From RZYX01 sp036654375 (GTDB lineage Bacteria; Bacillota; Clostridia; Oscillospirales; Acutalibacteraceae), in NCBI GenBank assembly GCA_036654375.1, contig JAVVSD010000024.1, forward strand, positions 1-9,887: 9,887 nucleotides of DNA. The letters run 5' to 3'. Shown one piece after another: positions 1-8,023 of the stretch (position 1 is the stretch's first letter; each line of letters starts with the position of its first letter). Position numbers and translations under genes: made by a program. The notes under the pieces were generated by a model. That model searched no databases, was not told the origin of the DNA, and worked only from the letters and a program-made list of their open reading frames with translations.

Positions 1-149
1 TTCTTTTGAAATAAAAGAAATGAACAACCCCCTCTATTAATTAATAAATCAAATTACAAATAAGTGTTAAATAAAAAAAGCAACAAGTTATTAGCTGTTA
101 CTTGTGCGGATTTGTTTTAAGTTATATGTTTATTTAGTAAATCAAATTA
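1..149. repeat. Left copies of the dispersed ~95-bp repeat
   Basis: Two partial tandem units with a 93-nt period are seen: 45-69 and 138-149 share TAAATCAAATTA. Positions 92-134 match 9378-9420 at 40 of 43 bases, including 24 identical in a row (111-134). Positions 45-69 match 9427-9451 at 22 of 25. Positions 1-19 form a 7-bp hairpin TTCTTTT/AAAAGAA that has a counterpart at 9522-9540. ACAAGT (83-88) and ACTTGT (100-105) may be a decayed form of the terminator hairpin at 9260-9304. The left boundary is outside the window. Confidence 0.75.
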
Positions 150-170
150 TATTTAAAAAACTATTATAAT

Positions 171-209
171 TAACCTCACAACTTATGCACTGCACTAATT
201 GTGAGGTTA
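171..209 (-). terminator. Intrinsic terminator after mfd
   Basis: An 11-bp perfect stem joins TAACCTCACAA (171-181) to TTGTGAGGTTA (199-209), with a 17-nt loop. It begins 3 nt past the mfd stop. On the minus strand the stem is followed by an AT-rich stretch and a run of six T at 160-155. The T run is somewhat distant, so efficiency is uncertain. Confidence 0.65.
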
Positions 210-212
210 TTC

Positions 213-3200
213 TTATGCCCTTTTCTTTTCGCTTGTCAAAATCATTAACGATTCCTTAAGCACCGTTATATTTCGTCCGCCAATTGGAACTTTTACAGAA
301 ACATATGGCTTTGAGCCTGCACTGACAAGGACTCTTCCACGCATTAGCTGAGAAAGCCTTGAAATTCCCTTCATATCTATTTCGTTTGAATAGAGCAACA
401 AATTGTCGCCTCTTTGTCCAATTTCATATATTCCGAGCTGTGCCGCTGTGTTTCTGAGAAGTGAAACTTCAATAAGCCCAAGCACGCTCTCGGGCGGTTC
501 ACCAAAACGGTCAATAAGCTCATCTGTAACATCCATTGCGTCATCGTTTGTTCTTATTCCCGCTATCCTGCGATATATTGCAAGCCTTTGTGGAACGCTT
601 ATTATATAGTCATCTGGGATATGTGCGTCAATTTGAACATCTATTAAGCAGTCTTTTTGCTCTTTTTTTGGCTTTTGCTCTTTTTCCTCGTCAACCGCCT
701 CGCTGAGCAATTTGATATACATATCATAGCCAACCGCTTCCATGTGTCCATGCTGTTGTGCTCCAAGGACATTGCCCGCTCCACGAAGCTCTAAGTCACG
801 CATTGCAATTTTAAATCCAGAACCAAACTCTGTATATTCCCTTATTGCCGAAAGCCTGCGGGTTGCTATTTCACTAATTTCCTTGCCTCTTGTAAATGTG
901 AAATATGCAGATGCTCTTCTTGATGAACGACCTATTCTTCCTCTTATCTGGTGAAGCTGTGCAAGCCCTAAGGCATCTGAATTTTCTATTATCAGTGTGT
1001 TGACATTTGGCACATCGACACCTGTTTCTATTATTGTTGTGCAGACAAGAACATCAATTTCGGCTTCAATCAGTCTTCGCCAAACATCGCTTAGCTCCTC
1101 CTCTGACATTCGTCCATGCGCAACAGCAACACGAGCCTCTGGCAAAAGTTCTGAAAGCTTTTTTGCAACCTTTTCAATAGTTTCTACTTTGTTGTGCATA
1201 TAGTAAACCTGCCCACCTCGCCTTAGCTCTTTTTCAATAGCGTAGGTCACAACACCCTCGTCGTATTCCAAAACATAGGACTGCACTGGGTGTCTGTCCT
1301 GTGGTGCTTCTTCAATGATTGACATATCACGAATGCCCGTCATCGCCATGTTTAGAGTTCTTGGTATTGGTGTCGCCGAAAGCGTTAGAACATCCACATT
1401 TGGAAACATTTCTTTCAATTTTTCTTTTTGAGCAACTCCAAAACGCTGTTCTTCATCTATTATCAAAAGCCCTAAATCATGAAACTTGATGTCCTTTGAA
1501 ATAAGCCTGTGTGTTCCCACAACAAGGTCGACACTTCCTCGACGAAGCCCGTCTGTTATCTTTTTTTGCTGTGCAGGTGTTCTAAACCGAGATATCATCT
1601 CCGGCTCCACAGGAAATTCCTCAAACCTTTTTAATATGGTCTGATAATGCTGAAATGCAAGAATTGTTGTTGGCACAAGAATTGCACACTGCTTTCCGTC
1701 TGCAATGCACTTGAATGCAGCACGAAGAGCAACCTCCGTCTTTCCAAATCCAACATCTCCGCAAAGAAGTCTATCCATTGGATATGGTTTTTCCATATCT
1801 CTTTTTATCTCATCAATGCAACGAAGCTGGTCATCTGTTTCATCATATGGAAATCGTCGTTCAAAGTCATTTTGCATATCAATATCTGGAGAGAACGCAA
1901 AGCCTTCAGCCTTTATTCTTTTTGAATAAAGTTCAATAAGCTCCTTTGCCATGTCCTTTACTGCTCCACGAACCTTGCTTTTTGCCTTTTCCCATTCCTT
2001 GCCACCAATTCGGTTAAGCTTAACTGTTCTTGATTCCTCACGAGGTCCTATATACTTTGCAACTGTATCAAGCTGGGTTACCGGAACATATAGAACATCA
2101 TTTTTTGCATATTTTATTTTTATATAATCTTTTGTAAGCCCACCTACAGTAAGGCAATTTATTCCGTCAAAAACTCCTATTCCATGTGCATTCTGAACAA
2201 CATAGTCACCTTTATGAAGCTCGTCAAGATTTGTAAAAGCATTTGCTACCTTTTTCGCTTTTGTCTTTTTGCTCTGCTTAACTTCTGTGTGTCTGCCCTG
2301 TGTTATAAGCATAAACTTAAATGCAGTATAATCCATTCCTGCTGAAAGGCTTCCGGGAATTACCGTTATCTGCCCCTGTGCAAACTCTTTTGGTAACTTT
2401 TTGAAAAACACTGCGTTATAGCCATCTTGCGAAAGTTCATCGGCAAGATTTTTTGCAGCCTTTTCTGTTCCAGCCATAATTGCAACTGCATATTCACTCA
2501 TATTTTCTGGCAAATAATCCTCTTTAAGCACCGAAACTACACCACTCCAGACAGAAAGCTGCTGTGGTGTTATGCTGTAAAGTTCTTTTATTGGTGTGTC
2601 AAAGCTTCCTCTTGCAAAAGAATCTGCATAGATTGCTCCAAGCTCCTTATAAATTCCACAAAGGCTTGAAAAATCTATCAAGAAATCGTCCAGTCCACGA
2701 CATATTGTGCCTTCCTCAAGTGCCGCCTTTATTTCCTCGTTCATTAGCTTTACTGCAGATGTTGCTTTCTCTTTTACCGATGCAGTTTCACAAACAAATA
2801 GCTGACCGCCCTTGATATAGTCAAAAATTGTTGCTGGATTTTCATAGGCAAGTGACAGATATTTGTCGCTTGATGTTGCCTTTATCCCTTGTGAAAAAGC
2901 CTGTGCATCTGCAATAAGCCTTTGCTTTGCTCTCTCTTGTGTTTTACCTTTGAGCGATGCTGCGAGTTTTTCTATTTTTTCTGCAAGCTCCTCGTTACTG
3001 TCAAAAAGGATTTCCGCAGATGGTGTGATTGTTATTTTGCTTATACTGTTTCCTCGCCTTTGAGTCTGTGTTTCGAACTCTGCCATTGTATCGATGGTAT
3101 CTCCCCACAGCTCTATTCGGATTGGCTGTTGCCTGTGTGGTGGAAAAAAGTCAACAATGCCTCCTCTTGTTGCAAACTGACCTGTCCCATCAACAGCATC

Positions 3201-3689
3201 AGCCCTTGAATATCCCGCTTTTAGGAGTGCCTTTGTCAAAGCTTGGGTGGATATATCATCGTTTTGCTTTAATGTTATTGACCTTTCACAAAGCTCTTTT
3301 GGCGGAATAGTTTTTTGTATCGCCGAGCCAACACTGCAAACAACAGCATCGTATTTGCCTTTTGCCATATTCATCAGGACGCCAAGTCGCTGCTGCTCAT
3401 ATTCCCTACTCTGTGCCTGAACATCAGCAAAGGAAATATCACGAGATGGATAGAAATATGCGTTGCTACCCATTGACTGCAAATCCTTAGCAAGCTTTTG
3501 TGCCGAAGCTTCATCTGGTGTCAGCACAAGTGCTTTCTTTCCGCTGTCGGCACACAGCGAGTGGATAAAGTGCGCCCTGTGAATAAGCGATACACCAACA
3601 AGCCCAAGTGGTGTTCTTGAGCTATGCACTGCACGCAAGATTGCTGCATATTCATCACTTTTATTTAACACCTGTGAAAAACAAGACAT
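213..3689 (-). CDS. mfd: Transcription-repair coupling factor Mfd
   Basis: Mfd is a cytoplasmic double-stranded DNA translocase that removes stalled RNA polymerase from lesions and recruits UvrA for nucleotide excision repair. The protein is 1158 residues, normal for the family. Seen in order: a UvrB-like N-terminal module with RGGIVDFFP near residue 175; an RNA-polymerase-interacting, Tudor-like domain at about 484-566 (HKGDYVVQNAHGIGVF); Walker A GDVGFGKT at 644-651; the DEEQRFGV box starting at D745; helicase motif VI QIRGRIGR at 914-921; then RDLELRGAGNVLGAQQHGH; and a C-terminal TRCF domain over roughly the last 150 residues. All key motifs are intact. The ATG at 3689 is preceded by GGAG with an 11-nt spacer. 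It is the last gene of the leftward unit, 107 nt after pth, and ends in TAA just before a terminator hairpin. The pth-mfd order is typical of Bacillota. Confidence 0.98.
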   Translation of the reverse strand: MSCFSQVLNKSDEYAAILRAVHSSRTPLGLVGVSLIHRAHFIHSLCADSGKKALVLTPDEASAQKLAKDLQSMGSNAYFYPSRDISFADVQAQSREYEQQRLGVLMNMAKGKYDAVVCSVGSAIQKTIPPKELCERSITLKQNDDISTQALTKALLKAGYSRADAVDGTGQFATRGGIVDFFPPHRQQPIRIELWGDTIDTMAEFETQTQRRGNSISKITITPSAEILFDSNEELAEKIEKLAASLKGKTQERAKQRLIADAQAFSQGIKATSSDKYLSLAYENPATIFDYIKGGQLFVCETASVKEKATSAVKLMNEEIKAALEEGTICRGLDDFLIDFSSLCGIYKELGAIYADSFARGSFDTPIKELYSITPQQLSVWSGVVSVLKEDYLPENMSEYAVAIMAGTEKAAKNLADELSQDGYNAVFFKKLPKEFAQGQITVIPGSLSAGMDYTAFKFMLITQGRHTEVKQSKKTKAKKVANAFTNLDELHKGDYVVQNAHGIGVFDGINCLTVGGLTKDYIKIKYAKNDVLYVPVTQLDTVAKYIGPREESRTVKLNRIGGKEWEKAKSKVRGAVKDMAKELIELYSKRIKAEGFAFSPDIDMQNDFERRFPYDETDDQLRCIDEIKRDMEKPYPMDRLLCGDVGFGKTEVALRAAFKCIADGKQCAILVPTTILAFQHYQTILKRFEEFPVEPEMISRFRTPAQQKKITDGLRRGSVDLVVGTHRLISKDIKFHDLGLLIIDEEQRFGVAQKEKLKEMFPNVDVLTLSATPIPRTLNMAMTGIRDMSIIEEAPQDRHPVQSYVLEYDEGVVTYAIEKELRRGGQVYYMHNKVETIEKVAKKLSELLPEARVAVAHGRMSEEELSDVWRRLIEAEIDVLVCTTIIETGVDVPNVNTLIIENSDALGLAQLHQIRGRIGRSSRRASAYFTFTRGKEISEIATRRLSAIREYTEFGSGFKIAMRDLELRGAGNVLGAQQHGHMEAVGYDMYIKLLSEAVDEEKEQKPKKEQKDCLIDVQIDAHIPDDYIISVPQRLAIYRRIAGIRTNDDAMDVTDELIDRFGEPPESVLGLIEVSLLRNTAAQLGIYEIGQRGDNLLLYSNEIDMKGISRLSQLMRGRVLVSAGSKPYVSVKVPIGGRNITVLKESLMILTSEKKRA

Positions 3690-3724
3690 TTATTTAAACA
3701 CTCCAATTTAAAGTTTGCAACGCA

Positions 3725-3756
3725 CAAAGCCCCAACTCCATAGGAGAGGGGGTTTG
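3725..3756. other. Strong hairpin between pth and mfd
   Basis: CAAA/TTTG, CCCC/GGGG and CTCC/GGAG form a 12-bp stem with one G-G mismatch, a small internal loop and a three-base ATA loop. It sits in the 107-nt gap between pth and mfd, about 35 nt before the mfd start. Neither strand has a proper U-run after it, so it is not an obvious terminator. It could be an attenuator, an RNA stability element or a small dispersed repeat. Confidence 0.6.
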
Positions 3757-3796
3757 ATATTATTCTACTTTGATAAACCTATTCTTATTTTATGCA

Positions 3797-4360
3797 CTAA
3801 GAATTGTATAAATTCATCGCCTTTTCGACATCGCCTTTTATTATAAGTTTTGATGCCTCAAATGCATTTTCTAAAGCTTTTTCTATCTTCACTTTGTCTT
3901 TCTTTTCTATCTTTGAAAGGACAAAGTCCGCAAGTGAATAATCTTCGTTTGGCTTTCCGCCGATTCCAATCTTGATGCGTGGAAAATCCTCTGTTTTAAG
4001 GTGGGCTGTTATGCTCTTTATTCCATTGTGACCGCCACTTGAACCCTTTCGCCTTATTCTTAAGCTGCCTGGCTCAAGACTGATGTCATCAAAGACTACA
4101 AGAACATTTTCTGGTGGGATTTTATAAAAATTCACAGCCTGTATCAATGCCTCTCCACTATTATTCATAAAGGTCTGTGGCTTCATTAGCAAGCATTTTT
4201 CGCCTGCAATATTAACCTCTGCAACAAGTGCAGAAAACTTTGACTTATCCACCTTTACTGAAAGCTCTTTTGAAAGAGCGTCAATAAACATGAAGCCAAC
4301 ATTGTGCCTTGTGCTTTTATATTTTATCCCTGGATTTCCAAGCCCTGCTATTAAATACAT
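3797..4360 (-). CDS. pth: Peptidyl-tRNA hydrolase
   Basis: This enzyme hydrolyses the ester bond of peptidyl-tRNAs released from ribosomes and so recycles tRNA. The protein is 187 residues, the usual length of bacterial Pth. It starts with GLGNPG and has STRHNVGF, giving N9 and catalytic H19. Further on are PQTFMNNSG (M65-N66), FDDISLEPG with the catalytic-partner aspartate at D92, and GSSGGHNGIKSI with N112. All residues expected from the E. coli enzyme are present. The start is well supported: GAGG lies 8 nt before the ATG and the family motif begins four residues in. The gene follows glmU after 91 nt and precedes mfd by 107 nt. It stops with TAG, which is read by RF1, not by the RF2 encoded at the other end of the window. 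Confidence 0.98.
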   Translation of the reverse strand: MYLIAGLGNPGIKYKSTRHNVGFMFIDALSKELSVKVDKSKFSALVAEVNIAGEKCLLMKPQTFMNNSGEALIQAVNFYKIPPENVLVVFDDISLEPGSLRIRRKGSSGGHNGIKSITAHLKTEDFPRIKIGIGGKPNEDYSLADFVLSKIEKKDKVKIEKALENAFEASKLIIKGDVEKAMNLYNS

Positions 4361-4451
4361 TTTTCTTTCCTCAATTTAAATAAAAGATATTGAAAGCCAA
4401 TCGGCTCCAAACTTTTGCCTTTTTCATATGAAAGCAGCACAGGAAAATGAG

Positions 4452-5837
4452 TTACTCCATGTTCTTGAATGGCTTTCTCGATTTTACCCAATCCTCTTTA
4501 TTTGTCTGTATTGACCTTGCTATCGAAAGGGCAAAGGCTGGAACATCGCTCGTTATTGTTGACCCAGCTGCTGTATATGCGTATTCTCCTACTGTTACTG
4601 GTGCAATAAGGTTTGTGTTGCATCCAATAAATGCATGGTCATTGACAACTGTTCTTGCCTTATCCTTACCATTGTAGTTAACAGTCAGACTGCCACAACC
4701 AAAGTTAACCTTTTCGCCAATATCTGAATCGCCAATATATGTGAGGTGTGGAAGCTTTGTTCCTTTTCCAATATTGGAGTTCTTTACCTCAACAAAATTG
4801 CCAATATGAACGCTTTCGCCAATATGTGAATTTGGACGAATATGTGCATATGGCCCGATATCTGCACAGTTTTCTACAACTGAGTTTTCTATCTGAACAT
4901 TTGCAATCTTTACATTATCTTTTATTTCACTGTCATCTATAAGACAGTTTGGGCCAAGCTCGCAATCACAGCCAATGCTTGAATTGCCTCTGATGATTGT
5001 GTTAGGAAGGATTGTTGTTCCCCTCCCAACGCTGACTTCGTCACCGATAATTACACCATCAGTACATGGAATGTCAACTCCGTCAAACATAAGCATACGC
5101 AAAATTTCATGCCTTGCTATTTCATTTAATTCCATTAGCTGCATTTTATCATTTGCGCCAAGAATAACGCTTGTATTTTCTGTGATAAATGCCGAAATCT
5201 TTTCGCCTATTCCCATTAATATTTCAATTGTATCAGTAAGATAATATTCACTTTGGTCATTGTCCGCTTTTAAATGTGAAAGTGCAAATAAAAGTTCCTT
5301 GCTCTTAAACCAGTATGCACCCGAATTAACCTCGTGAATCTCCTTCTCATCATCTGTTGCATCTCTTTGCTCAACTATTTTTAAAACATTTCCATGAATA
5401 TCTCTAACAATTCTGCCATATCCAATCGGTCTTTTAATACAGGCTGAAACAATTGTGACGGCACTTCCTGTTGCAATGTGCTGTTCAAGCGAATCCTCAA
5501 TGGTCATTTCATCCATAAGCGGTGCATCTCCGTTAACGACAAGCACATTTTCCGCTCCACTGTTTTTTATAAAGTCTGCGGCCTGCATGACAGCGTGTCC
5601 CGTTCCAAGCCTTTCAGTTTGCTCTGCAAAGCAAAAGCCATCTCCCATATGCTTACGGACAAGCTCACTCGTGTGACCAGTTATAACGCAGATATCCTGT
5701 GTTCCACTTTCAATAACAGCCTGTGCAACCCAGTCAATCATCGGCTTAAACAAAACCTTTGACAAGACCTTTGAATAGTCCGACTTCATTCTTTTACCCT
5801 CGCCTGCTGCGAGAATTACTGCGCAAGTTTTACTCAT
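4452..5837 (-). CDS. glmU: Bifunctional N-acetylglucosamine-1-phosphate uridyltransferase / glucosamine-1-phosphate acetyltransferase
   Basis: GlmU performs the last two steps to UDP-GlcNAc: acetylation of GlcN-1-P, then uridylyl transfer from UTP. The protein is 461 residues from the chosen start (E. coli GlmU is 456). The N-terminal nucleotidyltransferase domain (about 1-235) has ILAAGEGKRMKS, QTERLGTGHA, the metal-site aspartate D104 in VNGDAPL, and the metal-site Asn (N229) in GANDKMQL. The C-terminal left-handed beta-helix (about 255-440) is built of hexapeptide repeats and carries the catalytic histidine H364 in PHLTYIGD. The family-typical P of the SxxPKVL segment is S22 here. An in-frame ATG at 5876 would add 13 residues (MKRKFEASVGGKL). 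I prefer 5837 because the family start aligns there, GGGGGG lies 7 nt upstream, and no clear ribosome site precedes 5876. The galU stop is 40 nt upstream. Confidence 0.96.
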   Translation of the reverse strand: MSKTCAVILAAGEGKRMKSDYSKVLSKVLFKPMIDWVAQAVIESGTQDICVITGHTSELVRKHMGDGFCFAEQTERLGTGHAVMQAADFIKNSGAENVLVVNGDAPLMDEMTIEDSLEQHIATGSAVTIVSACIKRPIGYGRIVRDIHGNVLKIVEQRDATDDEKEIHEVNSGAYWFKSKELLFALSHLKADNDQSEYYLTDTIEILMGIGEKISAFITENTSVILGANDKMQLMELNEIARHEILRMLMFDGVDIPCTDGVIIGDEVSVGRGTTILPNTIIRGNSSIGCDCELGPNCLIDDSEIKDNVKIANVQIENSVVENCADIGPYAHIRPNSHIGESVHIGNFVEVKNSNIGKGTKLPHLTYIGDSDIGEKVNFGCGSLTVNYNGKDKARTVVNDHAFIGCNTNLIAPVTVGEYAYTAAGSTITSDVPAFALSIARSIQTNKEDWVKSRKPFKNME

Positions 5838-5844
5838 TAATTTG

Positions 5845-5850
5845 CCCCCC
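5845..5850 (-). promoter_or_regulatory. Ribosome binding site deciding the glmU start
   Basis: A run of six G on the minus strand ends 7 nt before the ATG at 5837. It is an imperfect Shine-Dalgarno sequence that could pair with CCUCC through G-U wobble. It supports 5837 over the alternative ATG at 5876, which sits one base after the galU stop codon and has no purine-rich block at the right distance. The choice is an inference. Confidence 0.55.
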
Positions 5851-5877
5851 ACAGATGCTTCAAATTTTCTTTTCATT

Positions 5878-6753
5878 TTAGATATTTGCTGCTAACTCTT
5901 TTATATATTTTTTGAAGTCCGCACCAATTTCAGGGTGTCCAAGTGCGACTTCACAATTTGCCTTTAATATTCCAAGCTTGTTCCCCATGTCATATCTTGT
6001 TCCCTCAAAATCAACAGCATTGAGCTTGCCCTTTCGTGCCAGCATCGCCATTGCCTCTGTAAGATAAAGCTCGCCATCTCTGCTGTCTGGGTTGCTTGAC
6101 TCAATAAGCCCAAAAATCTCGGGTGGCAAAACAACTCTGCCAAGGATTGCAAAACATGACATTATTTGCTCTTCGCTTGGCTTTTCAATAATATTATGGC
6201 ACTGCATAATATTATCTCTTAAAGGAGTGACATCCAAAGAGCAATATTTTGAAACATCTGCTCTTGGAACTTCCTTGACGCCAACAACGCCACATCCAAA
6301 TTCCTCATATGCTCTGCAAAGCTGTGCTGTTACAGGCTCTTCTGAGATTATAACATCGTCACCATACATTACAACAAAAGGCTCGTTTCCAATAAATGAA
6401 CGCGCGCACAAAACAGCGTGTCCAAGACCTTTTGTTTCCTTTTGCCTTAAGAAATATATGTTTGCAAGTCTTGAAACCGCAACAACATCTTCATAAAGTT
6501 TTTGCTTTCCCTTTGACTCCATCAGCTTTGTTTCAAGTTCAAATGAATGGTCAAAATGGTCCTCTATTGCAACCTTTCCACGATTTGTTATTATAAGAAT
6601 TTCTTCAATTCCTGACGCGACTGCTTCCTCAACAATATACTGAATTGCAGGCTTGTCAACTATATTTAACATTTCCTTGGGGATTGCCTTTGATGCAGGA
6701 AGAACTCTTGTTCCAAGCCCTGCTGCTGGTATTATCGCTTTTTTTATCTTCAT
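5878..6753 (-). CDS. galU: UTP--glucose-1-phosphate uridylyltransferase (UDP-glucose pyrophosphorylase)
   Basis: GalU makes UDP-glucose from UTP and glucose-1-phosphate for glycolipid, teichoic acid, capsule and galactose metabolism. The protein is 291 residues, normal for the family. The N-terminal signature reads PAAGLGTRVLPASKAIPKEM, followed by VDKPAIQYIVEEA. The nucleotide/metal site appears as MYGDDVI (D132-D133). Later segments are IIEKPS, GRVVLPPEIF, DGELYLTEAM and RYDMGNKLG, the last a typical GalU C-terminal motif. The KYCSLD segment and the YGDDVI form resemble those I associate with Bacillota GalU. GGAG lies 8 nt before the ATG. The RING/DUF2628 gene ends 18 nt upstream, so the two genes are almost certainly co-transcribed. 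A sugar-nucleotide transferase of slightly different sugar-phosphate specificity cannot be excluded from sequence alone, but GalU is much the best fit. Confidence 0.95.
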   Translation of the reverse strand: MKIKKAIIPAAGLGTRVLPASKAIPKEMLNIVDKPAIQYIVEEAVASGIEEILIITNRGKVAIEDHFDHSFELETKLMESKGKQKLYEDVVAVSRLANIYFLRQKETKGLGHAVLCARSFIGNEPFVVMYGDDVIISEEPVTAQLCRAYEEFGCGVVGVKEVPRADVSKYCSLDVTPLRDNIMQCHNIIEKPSEEQIMSCFAILGRVVLPPEIFGLIESSNPDSRDGELYLTEAMAMLARKGKLNAVDFEGTRYDMGNKLGILKANCEVALGHPEIGADFKKYIKELAANI

Positions 6754-6771
6754 TCTTAACTCTCCAAACTA

Positions 6772-7719
6772 CTATTTTTGAAACAGTGCAATTGCTTTAT
6801 CAATATAAAATGAAATGTCTGTTCCTGTTCGTATAGAGATTTGCAGTGCCAATTCAAGAGTCATATATATGACAATTACCGCAATAATCCAACTTCCGTT
6901 TGAAACAGATCCTCTTTTTTTAATTTCAAAACTATAGTCATCTTCGTCCAGTTCTTGCTCTTTAAGTGTTTTGATATCTTTTGTTGCTTTTTTCATATAG
7001 AAGTAGTTTCCGAACATTCCACAAAATGCCATGGCGGCAAACAACAGATAGCGTGCAACAGTAAATGAAAGCGGCATCTGTGGTGCGAGAGCAGCAAGCT
7101 GTTCTGTTGAAGCATCTGGTGAAAGAGTTCCCATAAGACTTGCAAAATCATTATAAAAATTTACAAGGTCTGACGAAAATACTATTGGAATAACACTCAC
7201 AAATATTGCAAGAATAACTCCAATTCCCACCATCTTACGGTAGAAAAGCCATGGTATTGAAAAGAAAAATGCAGACCAGTTCCATGATATTTTTCTGTTA
7301 AGCTTATTCATTGTATAAATTTTTGGAATATATTTTTGCCTGTTTTTGTCGATATACTCACCATAATCTTTAACTTTTAGATCGCCAATGCTCTCTTCAC
7401 CATCAATTGGTCTAAACCCGCTCATTTTCATAAGCTCTTCAGACTCAAAGGGAGTACCGTTTGAGTCTACCTTTGTATCCGAAAAAGAGTGTTCTGATTT
7501 CATCTTTGCTGTGCCAATACTATTGTCTGATTTGGGTAAATCTGCAAGCGGGCTTACCCATGAAAAGCCCTCCGAGTGCTTTGCTTTATTTGCACAATTC
7601 CCAGTTTTTTGCCAACAACCTCTGTGATGTGGAGTTCCACATATTGGGCAGACAACGATATCATCTTTTTCCCCAAAAATGGAATTGCATACTGGGCATG
7701 GCAGGCATTCATATCTCAT
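6772..7719 (-). CDS. RING-like zinc-binding membrane protein (Prok-RING_1 plus DUF2628-like)
   Basis: The function is unknown. The 315-residue protein starts with a compact zinc-finger-like module with C8-x2-C11, C24-x2-C27, H31/H32, C35 and C42, matching the Prok-RING_1 pattern (CPVC...VVCPICGTPHHRGCW...C). A polar, low-complexity linker follows at about 44-115. Then YIDKNRQKYIPKI and SWNWSAFFFSIPWLFYRKM (145-163) resemble DUF2628. Hydrophobic segments at about 162-182, 221-241 and 276-296 are likely membrane spans, with a short acidic stretch (258-262) between the last two. There is no signal peptide, so the zinc module is probably cytoplasmic. The start is supported by AGGTGG 7 nt before the ATG. 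It is the first gene of the leftward unit and ends in TAG 18 nt before galU, hinting at an envelope-related role, but that is only context. The domain calls are from remembered family patterns. Confidence 0.85.
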   Translation of the reverse strand: MRYECLPCPVCNSIFGEKDDIVVCPICGTPHHRGCWQKTGNCANKAKHSEGFSWVSPLADLPKSDNSIGTAKMKSEHSFSDTKVDSNGTPFESEELMKMSGFRPIDGEESIGDLKVKDYGEYIDKNRQKYIPKIYTMNKLNRKISWNWSAFFFSIPWLFYRKMVGIGVILAIFVSVIPIVFSSDLVNFYNDFASLMGTLSPDASTEQLAALAPQMPLSFTVARYLLFAAMAFCGMFGNYFYMKKATKDIKTLKEQELDEDDYSFEIKKRGSVSNGSWIIAVIVIYMTLELALQISIRTGTDISFYIDKAIALFQK

Positions 7720-7787
7720 GTAATAACCACCTTTAATTTATCATAAATGTTTTTTACTTGTTTCTCATATCAAACCAGTCTAAAATA

Positions 7788-7879
7788 AATACCTAATGGC
7801 ATTTAACTTACTGATATAATATACTTTGAGAAAACCAGCCTCAAGCAAGCGCATATTTATTCAAGCCTATTAGGTTATT
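7788..7879. repeat. Imperfect inverted repeat around the leftward promoter
   Basis: The 13-nt arm AATACCTAATGGC (7788-7800) is fully complementary to GCCTATTAGGTTATT (7865-7879) except for two single-base bulges in the longer arm. The arms are 64 nt apart and bracket the leftward promoter candidate. It could be paired operator half-sites or chance; no regulator gene is nearby. Confidence 0.4.
7816..7844 (-). promoter_or_regulatory. Candidate promoter for the RING-galU-glmU-pth-mfd unit
   Basis: On the minus strand TTGAGG (7844-7839) and TATTAT (7821-7816) are separated by 17 nt. These match the -35 consensus at 4 of 6 positions and the -10 at 5 of 6. Transcription would start near 7809, leaving a leader of about 90 nt before the ATG at 7719. 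AT-rich sequence makes chance matches likely. A TATGAT at 7745-7740 is an alternative -10, but it lacks a -35 at proper spacing and would start transcription at the ribosome site. Confidence 0.35.
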
Positions 7880-7955
7880 ATATCTTCTTTTACACTAAAT
7901 TTCAATTGTATTTAGCCCTTTTCGTACTTTTGAGTTGTTCAGAACTAAAAATATC

Positions 7956-7984
7956 TTTACAATAAGGCTTTGGTTTAATATAAT
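7956..7984 (+). promoter_or_regulatory. prfB promoter (sigma-A type)
   Basis: TTTACA (7956-7961) and a perfect TATAAT (7979-7984) are separated by exactly 17 nt. The -35 differs from TTGACA at one position. Transcription should start near 7991, giving a leader of about 43 nt before the prfB ATG at 8034. This is the clearest promoter in the window. Confidence 0.75.
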
Positions 7985-8017
7985 ACTATAGTTAAGCAAA
8001 GAAATAAAACTGTCTTT

Positions 8018-8023
8018 AAAGGA
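8018..8023 (+). promoter_or_regulatory. prfB ribosome binding site
   Basis: AAAGGA lies 10 nt before the ATG at 8034, slightly longer than the usual spacing. It supports 8034 as the start and shows ordinary initiation ahead of a single open frame. Confidence 0.6.

Noticed and set aside
184..195. 12-mer TATGCACTGCAC shared between the mfd terminator loop and the mfd coding region at 3623-3634
   Set aside because: There is no flanking similarity, so it is taken as coincidence.
403..3310. Many open frames of 66-95 residues on the plus strand
   Set aside because: All are antisense to mfd, whose reading frame and motifs are complete. None shows a credible product.
4422..4433. Palindrome TTTCATATGAAA between glmU and pth
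   Set aside because: It is a 12-bp AT-rich palindrome with no extension or associated signal, so a chance occurrence is likely.
6092..6496. 134-residue open frame opposite galU
   Set aside because: It is antisense to a well-conserved gene, has no recognisable domain or start signal, and is explained by the codon pattern of galU.
7815..7820. Second plus-strand TATAAT upstream of prfB
   Set aside because: No acceptable -35 lies 16-18 nt upstream, and the 7956-7984 promoter is far better placed.
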